Source: Amycolatopsis orientalis DSM 40040 = KCTC 9412 (GTDB taxonomy: Bacteria; Actinomycetota; Actinomycetes; Mycobacteriales; Pseudonocardiaceae). Taken from it: 59,753 nt of DNA. A program made the translations under genes and the position numbers. Below are positions 25,459 through 34,244 of this stretch, piece by piece. Under the pieces are notes generated by a model, which was not told the DNA's origin, ran no database searches, and saw only the letters and a program-made list of their open reading frames with translations. The stretch is from positions 1-59,753 of the forward strand of contig NZ_ASJB01000092.1 of assembly GCF_000478275.1 (NCBI RefSeq). Reading direction: 5' to 3'. How positions within the stretch are numbered: position 1 is the stretch's first letter; the number at the start of each line of letters is the position of its first letter.

Positions 25459-28400
25459 GTGGAAATCGCATTCGGAATTCTCGGGCAAACGGCCATGCTC
25501 ATGCACGGGAATGTGGACGTGAACTGGGCGGGCCCCCGGCCGAGGCAGGTGCTGACCGCGCTCTTGACCGCGCCGAACCGGCGGATGCCACTCGACGTCG
25601 TCGTGGACTGGGTGTGGGAAGAACACGAAAATCCCCCGCTGAACGCGCATTCCACGCTGCACCAGTACGCGGCCAGGCTCCGCCAGGCGTTCCACGAAAA
25701 ATCCGTGCCCGCACAGGTGAGTGTCGGAAAAGCGGGCTGTCTGCTGGAGATCGACCCGGCGCTGATCGACCACTTCGGATTCCGGACCACCATGGACAAG
25801 GCCGTTCGATTCCGTCAGGCGGGGGAACACGATCGCGCGCTGATCGAGGCGCTCGCGGCCGTCCGGTTGTGGCGGGACGACGCCTTGTCCGATCTGCGTA
25901 CCGAACGAGCCGAGGGATGGCGTACCAGCTGGATCCGCGGTGAGTGGATTCCGGCGAACGCATTCGTCGTCACCGAACAATTGGCGATCGGCCAAGCCGA
26001 GGCGGCCGTGCGGAGACTCGCGGAACTGGAACAGGCGCATCCGATGGAACTGAGCTTCGCGAAATTGAAGATTCGCGCACTGGCGGAGGCCGATCAACCC
26101 GCCGAAGCCGCGGACTTCTTCCGTGCGGCGTATGCCCGGTACCGGGAAGCGGGGGAGACAAGGGCGGCGGAACAACTGCGGGCCGTCAACGAGGAAGTGC
26201 TCATCCGGCCCGACCGGACGATTCCGCGGCGAAAGCAGCCCACCCCGGATTCCGGCGAGCACGTGATCCGGCATCTGCCCCCGGATATCGACGATGTCGC
26301 GGGAAGAACCGATCTGCTCGCCATGCTCGACGCCTGCACGACCGACACGGCGGGTGCGCCGCGGCGTGCCGTCGTGGTGGTGAACGGAGGTCCTGGAGTC
26401 GGGAAGACGACGCTGGTCGCGAAGTGGGCCCATCGCGCCGAACGACGCTATCGGCACGGCGCGGTCATGCTGGACCTTCGCGGTGACAGCCAGGCCGCGC
26501 GCGCCGACGCGGGCGAAATCATCGACACCCTCCTGTCCTTGCTCGATTTCCCGGTCGACCAAGTGGTCAACCCGATCGCGCGCGCGGCGAAACTGAGCGC
26601 GCTGCTCGCCCGGCGCTCGATGCTCGTCATCCTCGACAACGTGCGCAGCACCGACCAGGTCGCGCCGCTGCTGGGCGTCCTGTCGTCGTGCACCGTGCTG
26701 ATCGTTTCCCGCTGGCGGCTGAAGTCCTTGTCGGCGAAGCTGACCCCGCCGGTGATCGAGGTCGGCCCCCTCGAAGACCGGTATTCCTCCTCCCTGCTGA
26801 CCCGGCGGATAGGTCCCCGCGCGCGCGACGAGGCGGAGGGCGTCGAAGAACTGGTGCGGTTGTGCCGGGGCAACCCGTTGGCACTGACCCTCGTGGCCGA
26901 ACGCGCCAGCTCACGGGCGGGCACGCGGATCGGGACCCTGGCGCATCAGTTGCGCACGGCCGACATGCTGCTGGACCTCGGCGACGAGGGAGACTGGCCG
27001 GGTACGAGCCTGCGATCCGCCTTCACCCTCTCCTATCAGGTGTTGCGGCCGGCCGAGCGGCGCGTGTTCGCCTTGCTCGGCCTGCATCCGTGCACCGAGA
27101 TGACCGGGGACGCGATCGCCGCGGCCGACGGTCGCCCGGTGGGGGAGGTGCGACGGTCACTCGACATCCTGGTCGCCGCCCATCTCGTCGAACATCCCGC
27201 GGACCTGGATCGCTATCGCATCCACGATCTTCTGCACCTCTTCTCCGCCTCTCTTGCTCAGCGACTGTCCGATGTGGAGCAATGCCGAAGAAGGATGTTC
27301 GAGTTCTATCTGCGGACGGCGTTCGACGCGTATCGCTTGCAATATCCGCACAAAAGACTTCCCGACTTGCCTTCGATGGTGTTGCCGTCGACGGAACCTG
27401 TCCTGCGGACCGCGGCAGAGGCCCGACAGTGGGTCATCCGGGAAAACAAGTCACTGACCGCCATAGCGGCCGCGGCGGAATATTTTCAGATGTATGCCAT
27501 CGCCTATACCACTCCCGCGTTGACCGCGGAGTTCTTCCTCATGCAGGGAAATTTCCCGGATGCCGTCGAAGGCTTGCACATCGCGGTTCGCGCGGCGAAG
27601 GCGCAAGGGGCGATAGCTCCCTGGGCATCGTGTCTGAACGATCTCGCGGTCGTGCACATGCTGGCCGGTGACGACGGCGAAGCCGAGCAATGTCTGCTGC
27701 GGGCGATGGAACTGGTGGACGCGCACGGAATCGCGATCGGCAGGATCACGGTCATGATGAATCTGGCGCGCGTGCACTTCCATGCCGGGCGGGCCGCCGA
27801 AGCGGCCGAAATGTACCGAGAGGCATTACCTCTGGCGCGGGAATCGGGCGATCCGAATCTCTGTGCCAGCGCGGAGCACCGGCTCGCCGACGCGCTCGTC
27901 GGCATGGGAGGCCACGAGCAGGAAGCGCTCGACCTGTACCGAGAGGCTTTGCGGCGCCGGGGCGAGACCGGCGATGCCACCGTACGGATCCGGACGCACG
28001 TCGCGCTCAGTCAGTTGCTGGTTCAGCTGGGACGACTGACCGAAGCGGCGAAGGAGTGCGCCGCCGCCTCCACGCTGATCGACGAGAGTCAGGACCTTCC
28101 GGTGGTCATGAAGCTGAACACCGTACTCGCCCAGTTGAAGCACGCTCAAGGCGACGACGGGGCGGCGCTGCGTCATGCTCACCGAGCGGTCGCCTTGGCT
28201 GACAGGTCGCGAAACGCGACCGGCCAGGCAAGGGCACTGGCCGTCCTTGCTCAGATCGTTTGCGACCACGGCAATCCTGACGACGCGCGAAAGCTGTGGC
28301 GGGAGGCCGCCGAGCTGTACCGCGGGCGGGCGCGATCAGCGAAGGCGGCGGCCATCGAGACGGTGCTGGCCGAGTTGGACGCGGCCGGGCCACTTGTGCC

Positions 28401-28482
28401 GGCGGCTCGGGAAGACGTGGGAGACACCGTGGCGATGCCTTCTCCTCACCTCCGCAGCCTCACCGGGAGGAGGTTCTCCTGA
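25459..28482 (+). CDS. SARP-NB-ARC-TPR (AfsR-like) transcriptional activator
   Basis: 1007 aa. Residues 1-90 form an OmpR-like winged helix (PRPRQVLTALLTAPNRRMPL, LHQYAARLRQAF). Residues 95-240 form a bacterial transcriptional activation domain (AVRLWRDDALSDL, EQLAIGQAEAAVRRLAELEQ). Residues about 270-560 form NB-ARC with Walker A GGPGVGKTTL near 310, and residues 700-980 form TPR repeats. GTG 25459 is chosen because GGGGAGTACTC lies just upstream and the SARP domain starts there. Such proteins activate secondary-metabolite promoters by binding direct heptamer repeats. The target is not evident; the divergent glycerophosphotransferase-like pair is the nearest candidate. Confidence 0.93.
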   Translation: MEIAFGILGQTAMLMHGNVDVNWAGPRPRQVLTALLTAPNRRMPLDVVVDWVWEEHENPPLNAHSTLHQYAARLRQAFHEKSVPAQVSVGKAGCLLEIDPALIDHFGFRTTMDKAVRFRQAGEHDRALIEALAAVRLWRDDALSDLRTERAEGWRTSWIRGEWIPANAFVVTEQLAIGQAEAAVRRLAELEQAHPMELSFAKLKIRALAEADQPAEAADFFRAAYARYREAGETRAAEQLRAVNEEVLIRPDRTIPRRKQPTPDSGEHVIRHLPPDIDDVAGRTDLLAMLDACTTDTAGAPRRAVVVVNGGPGVGKTTLVAKWAHRAERRYRHGAVMLDLRGDSQAARADAGEIIDTLLSLLDFPVDQVVNPIARAAKLSALLARRSMLVILDNVRSTDQVAPLLGVLSSCTVLIVSRWRLKSLSAKLTPPVIEVGPLEDRYSSSLLTRRIGPRARDEAEGVEELVRLCRGNPLALTLVAERASSRAGTRIGTLAHQLRTADMLLDLGDEGDWPGTSLRSAFTLSYQVLRPAERRVFALLGLHPCTEMTGDAIAAADGRPVGEVRRSLDILVAAHLVEHPADLDRYRIHDLLHLFSASLAQRLSDVEQCRRRMFEFYLRTAFDAYRLQYPHKRLPDLPSMVLPSTEPVLRTAAEARQWVIRENKSLTAIAAAAEYFQMYAIAYTTPALTAEFFLMQGNFPDAVEGLHIAVRAAKAQGAIAPWASCLNDLAVVHMLAGDDGEAEQCLLRAMELVDAHGIAIGRITVMMNLARVHFHAGRAAEAAEMYREALPLARESGDPNLCASAEHRLADALVGMGGHEQEALDLYREALRRRGETGDATVRIRTHVALSQLLVQLGRLTEAAKECAAASTLIDESQDLPVVMKLNTVLAQLKHAQGDDGAALRHAHRAVALADRSRNATGQARALAVLAQIVCDHGNPDDARKLWREAAELYRGRARSAKAAAIETVLAELDAAGPLVPAAREDVGDTVAMPSPHLRSLTGRRFS

Positions 28483-28993
28483 GGCGACGTGCACTGTCGC
28501 GCAACAATACTGATTGGTAATCGCTGGATGGTGTGTTCTCTCCGGACGATTTGCTACTTAGGGAGTTTTCTGACTGGACGGCGACACTCATTGGGCTGGA
28601 TTGCCTGTGCCCAGCCAGGCTGGCTCGTCACAGTCCGCTGAGTTCGCGGCCGTCTTCCCCCGCGGGGTCGAAGGCAGCCTGTGATCGGCAGGCGCATACT
28701 GACCGCCATCAGGCGGTGCTTGCGGCATGGATAATCCGGCTGCGCAACACAAAGCCGCACTTCAGGCCATCGTGTGGCGTGTCGATGACCTTGGCGGTGT
28801 TCGGGGAAGCCGGGGCGGCGCGTCCGGGTGGTTCGCGCCCGCTACGCTGCTGTCGTTCTCGTCGCCTCACACATAGGGCAGGTCGAACGCTCGCCGGTGA
28901 ACCCGGCCTTTTTTTCAGAGCTTTTTGATTGGGCCCATCCAGGCGCCTGACGAGGCTTCCCGTATCTCAGACCAGCAAAGGAGCGATCAACCC

Positions 28994-29047
28994 GTGCAGA
29001 ACTACGCGGATTGGTGGATCGTCTACGGCATGTTGCGGCAGCGCTAG
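28994..29047 (+). CDS. Possible 17-aa small ORF
   Basis: GTG 28994 is preceded by AAAGGAG about 9 nt upstream and encodes MQNYADWWIVYGMLRQR then TAG. A 17-bp hairpin follows 18 nt later, giving the shape of a mini transcription unit. The peptide is aromatic and amphipathic. It may equally be the tail of a lost gene. Confidence 0.22.
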   Translation: MQNYADWWIVYGMLRQR

Positions 29048-29065
29048 TCTTCGCGACGTGCCGTA

Positions 29066-29104
29066 CTGGTTTCTCCGGGCGAACAGGTCGCCCGGAGAAA
29101 CCAG
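29066..29104. terminator. 17-bp perfect hairpin
   Basis: ctggtttctccgggcga-acagg-tcgcccggagaaaccag. It lies just downstream of the minus-strand HTH gene stop (29117) and of the small forward ORF, so it can serve both. Confidence 0.7.
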
Positions 29105-29116
29105 GGCGAGGAGCGG

Positions 29117-29467
29117 CTAAGGCCGGCCTCGTGGGCGGAGAGCGACGCCCTCCGCGAGGAGGATCCGCCGTGCTTGGCTGTAACTCATGCCGTAGGCCTC
29201 CGCCAACTGCCGAATGTTTCGGCCTGACAGATAGGCGTTGACGAGTCCGGGCGGCGTAGGAGGCCGCTGCACCTTGGCGGGCCTGAGCACGACACCGGCT
29301 TCCAGGAGGGTGGTCCGGACCCTTCGATAGCTCATTCCGAGGTCTTCGGCGAGACCCTCGATCGTCGCGCCCTCGCGGTAACGGCGGACAAGCTCCCCGG
29401 TCGAGATCGGGCGGGTGTCTTCGGCCGCATCATGGGCAGCATCGTCGCCCACGCTGTCATCGGTCAC
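29117..29467 (-). CDS. Tandem helix-turn-helix small protein
   Basis: About 116 aa. Two homologous HTH units of ~45 residues: LVRRYREGATIEGLAEDLGM then SYRRVRTTLLEAG, and LVNAYLSGRNIRQLAEAYGM then SYSQARRILLAEG. Each ends in VxLRP. The N-terminus is acidic. The open frame extends to a TTG at 29518, but that overlaps a hairpin; GTG 29467 is a better start, and GTG 29488 is possible. Such homeodomain-like tandem HTH proteins recur in Streptomyces and relatives, usually with unknown target. Not obviously linked to its neighbours. Confidence 0.72.
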   Translation of the reverse strand: MTDDSVGDDAAHDAAEDTRPISTGELVRRYREGATIEGLAEDLGMSYRRVRTTLLEAGVVLRPAKVQRPPTPPGLVNAYLSGRNIRQLAEAYGMSYSQARRILLAEGVALRPRGRP

Positions 29468-29752
29468 CGGATCATCGCCGCCCCGCACAGCTGATCGGTT
29501 CTTCTCTGACAAAAGCAAGCCCGGCCGTCCGGGCCTTCTCCGTTCATTCCAGGTAACGACATGTCATCGCAGTGTCACACCGCTGGATGTGTGTACTTGG
29601 CCGGTTGTAAGCAGGTTCACCGGCAGGTGGGGTGACGTGCGGCCCCGTGCGCGGGGGAAACAAACCGACAAGAAGCTCGCATCCGGAGGTACCACCACTG
29701 CTCCAGCCGCTGTTGAATTGGACCAGACCATTCAACGGTGATTGGAGTCCAC

Positions 29753-30946
29753 ATGACGCGACGGCACCTTCGCCGGGGCTTGTCCCTGGTGGCCGGGCTC
29801 GCCTTGGCCGGGTCCCTCCTCCCGACCGCGAGCAGTGCTGAACCCGCGGAACCCCAGGCAGCGCGGGGTGTTCCGCTCAGCGAACTGACCGCCACGGCGA
29901 CCGAGGTCGCGACCGGGCTGGTGAATCCGACCGCAATCACGGCGCTCAACGACGGAAGCGGCCGGATCCTCGTCGTGGAGAAGAGGGGCGTCGTCCGGGC
30001 CTACCATCCGCGAACCGGGCTCGCCGCCAAACCGGTGCTGGACATCAGCGACAAGGTGAACGGCGCGGACGTCGAACGCGGGCTGCTCGGACTGGCGATC
30101 GCCAGGGACCGGCGGGCCTACGTCGCCTACACCCGCAAGGCCGACAGCGCGGTGACGCTGGCGCGGGTCCGGCTGGACACCGGTGAACTCACCGAGCTGC
30201 TCACCCAGTCGCATTCCGAGTATCCCAACCACAACGGCGGGCAGCTGGCGTTCGGGCCGGACGGGTATCTGTACTGGGGGATCGGCGACGGCGGCGGCGC
30301 GGCCGATCCGCTGGCCAGCGGGCAGCGGCTGGACACGCTGCTGGGCAAGATCCTGCGCATCGACGTCAGCCGCGCGTGCCGTCCGCTGCGATACTGCGTC
30401 CCGGCGGGCAACCCGTTCGCCGGCGTCGCGGGGGCGCGTCCGGAGATCTGGTCGTACGGCCTGCGCAATCCGTGGCGGTTCTCCTTCGACCCGGCCGACG
30501 GCTCGCTGTGGATCGGTGACGTCGGCCAGGGCCGGTTCGAGGAGGTCGACCATCTCGCCGCGGGCAAGGGCGGCGCGAACCTGGGCTGGTCCTGCAAGGA
30601 GGGGCCGGTCGTGTTCAACCAGGAGCGGTGCAAGGAAGGCGTGACCTACACCGATCCGATCTTCCACTACATCTCCGGCGCCGAGGGTTGCGCGGTGATC
30701 GGCGGGCACGTCTATCGCGGCCGGAAGTACGCCGCGCTGGCGGGCGGGACCTATCTCGCCACCGACTTCTGCCAGGGCACCGCCTGGGCCGTGCGCAAGA
30801 AGGCCGACGGGACCTACGAAAGCGCCCGGATCGGTGAGTTCCCGCTCGACGCCACCACGTTCGGCACCGACCAGTACGGCGAGCTGTACCTGGCCGACGA
30901 ACAGCCCGGCAGGCTGCACCGGATCTCGTTCGCCCGCAAGGGATGA
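29753..30946 (+). CDS. Secreted PQQ-dependent sugar dehydrogenase (soluble aldose type)
   Basis: 397 aa. Signal peptide with twin arginines near the start (MTRRHLRRGLSLVAGLALAG) and cleavage near SSAEP. A six-bladed propeller of the glucose/sorbosone dehydrogenase family follows: ERGLLGLAIA, HNGGQLAFGPDGYLYWGIGD (catalytic/PQQ region), LRNPWRFSFDPADGSLWIGD, NLGWSCKEG, IGGHVYRG. These enzymes oxidise aldoses with PQQ outside the membrane. GGAG lies 6 nt before ATG 29753. Single gene. Confidence 0.88.
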   Translation: MTRRHLRRGLSLVAGLALAGSLLPTASSAEPAEPQAARGVPLSELTATATEVATGLVNPTAITALNDGSGRILVVEKRGVVRAYHPRTGLAAKPVLDISDKVNGADVERGLLGLAIARDRRAYVAYTRKADSAVTLARVRLDTGELTELLTQSHSEYPNHNGGQLAFGPDGYLYWGIGDGGGAADPLASGQRLDTLLGKILRIDVSRACRPLRYCVPAGNPFAGVAGARPEIWSYGLRNPWRFSFDPADGSLWIGDVGQGRFEEVDHLAAGKGGANLGWSCKEGPVVFNQERCKEGVTYTDPIFHYISGAEGCAVIGGHVYRGRKYAALAGGTYLATDFCQGTAWAVRKKADGTYESARIGEFPLDATTFGTDQYGELYLADEQPGRLHRISFARKG

Positions 30947-31064
30947 GCCCGGTCCCCGGCCGCGTCCGCCCGGCGCGGCCGAGGACCCGGCCCGCGTTTC
31001 ATCAAGTTTTCATCATCCGTCCCTAGCGTGAGGCCGTCTGGTGAATTCAGTGATGGAGGGCGAC

Positions 31065-32357
31065 GTGGAGCAAGCATTCCCACCCGAAGGCGCGCAGTGG
31101 CCGCCGCCGCAGGGCTGGGTTCCCCAGCCGGATCCGGCGCCGCCCGCCCGGAAACCCCGGCGGTGGTTGCTGTTCGGCGGTATCGCCGGACTCGTGGTGG
31201 TGCTTCTCGCCGGGTTGACGACCTGGCTCCTGTGGCCGTCGAAGGCGAGCCGCGAACCCTTCGAACAGGCGCTGGCCGGACTCTCCTCGGCGCCGGCGGT
31301 GCGGAACAGCACCTCCGCGGTCGGCGGGATGATCAAGACGGACGTCAAGACCACGGCGTACGGCGAGACGTCCGGCACGATGTCGTTCCAGGGCCGGGAC
31401 ATCGAGATCCTGGTCGTCGGCGGCAAGGTCTATTTCAAGGCACCCGACGGGATGCTGCCCGGGGCACGAGTGGACTCTTCGGCGGCGGAAGACCTCAAGG
31501 ACCGGTGGATCACCGGCGAGGAAGCGCTGTTCGGCCCGGTCCTGCAGCAGTTCGAGACGCCGGAGAAACTCGCCGCCCGCCTCGGCGAGGCGCTGAAGCG
31601 GGCGGGTGAGATCCCCGCCGACCAGAACGAGACCGTCCGCGACGTCCCGGCGATCAAGGCGAGCACGCCCGCCGGTGACCTGTACGTCTCGAAGGAGGCG
31701 CCGCACCGGCTCCTGCGGTACTCGGTGCAGGTGCCCGGCGGGATGCCGTCCGTTCCGAGGCTGCCGACCATGCCGGGGCCGGAGTCCCGGCCCCAGCTGC
31801 CTCCTGGCGCGGGTCTCGGTGAGTCCGATGTGGACGCTCTGTCACCTCAGGAGACCGACGCGGTCTACGAGGACCTGATGTCGAACACCAGGAAGTTGTC
31901 CGGCGCGGTCGACACCGGTGTGCGGTTCGACATGGACGGCGCGGCCACGGTCGCGTGCGGTGCCGCGGGCTGCACGGTCACCGCGAACGTGTCCAGCTCC
32001 GCGTCGGCGAACAGCGGCGGGAAGGTCACCGGCCAGGTCAACGCCACGATGACCGCGAACGTGACCATCGGCGGCCGCTCGGCGGGCAGCTGCCGGAACA
32101 CGGCGACGCTGCCGCTGAACGGCTCGGGTTCGATCAGTTGCGTCAACGCCGGCGCGGGCGGCGTCTTCACGGCCGTCGAAGCGGAGAAGAAGGCGGACGC
32201 CGAAGCGCGGTCGCGGGCTTCGGGTGGCGTGCCGGTCCAGTATCAGATCGAGAGCATCGCGGCGGTTTCCGTGCTGGCCGAGGCGATCGGCCAGGTGGAG
32301 ATCACCCGGCTGGTCGACGAACTGGCGGAGCGGCGGTCGAAGGTCGGCGGCAAGTAG
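31065..32357 (+). CDS. Membrane-anchored extracellular protein of unknown function
   Basis: 430 aa from GTG 31065 (GGAGGG 5 nt upstream; GTG 31041 is in frame). Short Pro-rich cytoplasmic N-terminus (PPEGAQWPPPQGWVPQPDP), one membrane helix (WLLFGGIAGLVVVLLAGLTT, about 34-55), then a large outside domain with VGGKVYFKAPDGMLP and VPAIKASTPAGDLYVSKEAP, resembling LppX/LprG-like or DUF-type substrate-binding surfaces. Two Cys pairs are in the distal half. Family not recognised with certainty. TTTCATC repeats with 11-nt period at 30997-31014 lie in its promoter. Ends at a terminator shared with argG. Confidence 0.8.
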   Translation: MEQAFPPEGAQWPPPQGWVPQPDPAPPARKPRRWLLFGGIAGLVVVLLAGLTTWLLWPSKASREPFEQALAGLSSAPAVRNSTSAVGGMIKTDVKTTAYGETSGTMSFQGRDIEILVVGGKVYFKAPDGMLPGARVDSSAAEDLKDRWITGEEALFGPVLQQFETPEKLAARLGEALKRAGEIPADQNETVRDVPAIKASTPAGDLYVSKEAPHRLLRYSVQVPGGMPSVPRLPTMPGPESRPQLPPGAGLGESDVDALSPQETDAVYEDLMSNTRKLSGAVDTGVRFDMDGAATVACGAAGCTVTANVSSSASANSGGKVTGQVNATMTANVTIGGRSAGSCRNTATLPLNGSGSISCVNAGAGGVFTAVEAEKKADAEARSRASGGVPVQYQIESIAAVSVLAEAIGQVEITRLVDELAERRSKVGGK

Positions 32358-32390
32358 CCGTCCGGCCAGAGGAGGACCGGAGAAAGAAAC

Positions 32391-32430
32391 AGCGCCGGGC
32401 GAACGGCTTCGATGCCGCGCGCCCGGCGCT
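32391..32430. terminator. Bidirectional terminator between 31065 gene and argG
   Basis: agcgccgggcg (32391-32401) pairs with cgcccggcgct (32420-32430); an inner cggc/gccg pair closes the loop. It lies between convergent genes. Confidence 0.75.
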
Positions 32431-32451
32431 TCCGCGTCCCGGTGGTTCGGG

Positions 32452-33900
32452 TCAGTCCGTGCCGGATTCGATGGCGGCGTGGTCGAGCAGTTCGTCGTCG
32501 CCCGAAGCCTTGCCGCGTGAGGCGATCGCCTGGGCGCCGCCCGCGTCCATCGCCCCGATCAGCCCGGTCGACGCCGCCTGCGCTGCCCCGATCAGCGTCG
32601 GGTGGCTGCCGCCGACCATGCCGAGCCCGGCGTACTGCTCGAGTTTGGCGCGGGAGTCGGCGATGTCGAGGTTGCGCATGGTGAGCTGGCCGATCCGGTC
32701 CACCGGGCCGAACGCCGAGTCCTCGGTGCGCTCCATCGACAGCTTGTCCGGGTGGTAGCTGAAGAACGGGCCGGTGGTGTCGAGGATCGAGTAGTCCTCG
32801 CCGCGCCGCAGCCGCAGGGTGACCTCGCCGGTGACGGCCGCGCCGACCCAGCGCTGCAGCGACTCGCGCAGCATCATCGCCTGCGGGTCCAGCCAGCGGC
32901 CTTCGTACATGAGCCTGCCGAGACGGCGGCCCTCGTTGTGGTAGCTGGCGAGGGTGTCCTCGTTGTGGATCGCGTTGACGAGCCGCTCGTACGCCGCGTG
33001 CAGCAGCGCCATGCCCGGCGCCTCGTAGATCCCGCGGCTCTTGGCCTCGATGATCCGGTTCTCGATCTGGTCGGACATGCCGAGCCCGTGCCGTCCGCCG
33101 ATGGCGTTGGCCTCCAGGACCAGGTCGACCGCGGTGGCGAACTCCTTGCCGTTGATCGTCACCGGGCGGCCCTGCTCGAAGCCGATCGTGACGTCTTCGG
33201 GCGCGATCTCGACTTCGGGGTCCCAGAACCGGACGCCCATGATCGGGTTCACGATCTCGATGCCGGTGTCGAGGTGCTCCAGCGATTTGGCCTCGTGGGT
33301 CGCGCCCCAGATGTTCGCGTCGGTCGAGTAGGCCTTCTCGGTGCTGTCCCGGTACGGCAGCCCGTGGCCCTGCAGCCACTCGGACATCTCCTTGCGGCCG
33401 CCGAGCTCGCTGACGAACGCCGCGTCCAGCCACGGCTTGTAGATCCGCAGGGACGGGTTCGCGAGCAGGCCGTAGCGGTAGAACCGCTCGATGTCGTTGC
33501 CCTTGAAGGTGGAGCCGTCGCCCCAGATCTGGACGTCGTCCTCCAGCATGGCGCGCACCAGCAGCGTGCCGGTGACCGCGCGGCCGAGCGGGGTGGTGTT
33601 GAAGTAGGTGCGACCGCCGTTGCGGATGTGGAAGGCGCCGCAGGCCAGCGCCGCGAGCCCTTCCTCGACCAGCGCGGCCTTGCAGTCGACGGCGCGCGCG
33701 ATCTCGGCGCCGTAGGCCTTCGCGCGGCCGGGGACCGAGGCGATGTCGGGTTCGTCGTACTGGCCGATGTCAGCGGTGTAGGTGCACGGCACTGCACCCT
33801 TCTCGCGCATCCACGCGACCGCTACCGAGGTGTCGAGGCCGCCGGAGAAGGCGATCCCGACGCGTTCGCCGACAGGCAGAGAGGTGAGTACCTTGGACAT
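32452..33900 (-). CDS. argG: Argininosuccinate synthase (long, type 2)
   Basis: 482 aa. It joins citrulline and aspartate with ATP to give argininosuccinate, the seventh step of arginine synthesis. The N-type ATP pyrophosphatase loop AFSGGLDTSVAVAWM is near residue 18. Family motifs are YTADIGQYDEPD, GDGSTFKGNDIERFYRYG and NIWGATHEAKSLEHLDTG. The length matches the longer E. coli-type enzyme rather than the ~400-aa form. The gene is isolated from other arg genes. No Shine-Dalgarno is visible before ATG 33900; an AT-rich imperfect inverted repeat (tgcata-N6-tatgac, about 33914-33931) lies just upstream and could be an ArgR site. Confidence 0.96.
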   Translation of the reverse strand: MSKVLTSLPVGERVGIAFSGGLDTSVAVAWMREKGAVPCTYTADIGQYDEPDIASVPGRAKAYGAEIARAVDCKAALVEEGLAALACGAFHIRNGGRTYFNTTPLGRAVTGTLLVRAMLEDDVQIWGDGSTFKGNDIERFYRYGLLANPSLRIYKPWLDAAFVSELGGRKEMSEWLQGHGLPYRDSTEKAYSTDANIWGATHEAKSLEHLDTGIEIVNPIMGVRFWDPEVEIAPEDVTIGFEQGRPVTINGKEFATAVDLVLEANAIGGRHGLGMSDQIENRIIEAKSRGIYEAPGMALLHAAYERLVNAIHNEDTLASYHNEGRRLGRLMYEGRWLDPQAMMLRESLQRWVGAAVTGEVTLRLRRGEDYSILDTTGPFFSYHPDKLSMERTEDSAFGPVDRIGQLTMRNLDIADSRAKLEQYAGLGMVGGSHPTLIGAAQAASTGLIGAMDAGGAQAIASRGKASGDDELLDHAAIESGTD

Positions 33901-33993
33901 GATGGAAGTATATGCATAGGTGTGTATGACCATGCAAGCCGGGGTGGGCAGCGCAACTCGGGTGGGTGGCGCGGGTGCCGGCGGGGAGACGGT

Positions 33994-34072
33994 GCTGAAG
34001 GGGCCTTTCCTCGCATGCGATGCGAGGAAAGCGCCCTTCACCGCGTGAGATGCGGGGAAGGGGCCCTTCGGC
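33994..34072. repeat. 79-nt dispersed intergenic repeat, copy B
   Basis: Aligns to 1496-1574 over its whole length with no gap. Contains cctcgcatgcgatgcgagg, itself a hairpin. It occupies part of the 344-bp gap between argG and the sulfite-oxidase-like gene, both transcribed away from it. Confidence 0.7.
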
Positions 34073-34244
34073 TTCCATCCTCGCGACCGGCTCGGGCTCG
34101 GCGGCTGTCGGCCGTGTCCGTTTCGTGACCTGTCCGCGGGCGTGCCCGCCTCGAATACTCCACGAGGCGTTCTGTGGCTACGCGTTTTCCCTTGCAGGAA
34201 AAGAAAAAACCAGTCCGTGACGATGTCGGTCGCGAATACCTCAC

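Larger units (their letters stand above)
28483..29116. other. 634-bp low-information region, possible decayed sequence
   Basis: GC is lower than in neighbours, and both strands contain only short or frame-broken readings, for example 28533-28928 plus and 28554-28760 minus, neither with protein-like composition. It probably includes decayed insertion-sequence DNA, but no transposase motif could be identified. One tiny frame with a ribosome site (28994-29047) and a strong hairpin (29066-29104) are listed separately. Confidence 0.4.

Noticed and set aside
32602..34128. 508-codon forward frame
   Set aside because: Antisense shadow of argG, whose motifs and length are unmistakable.
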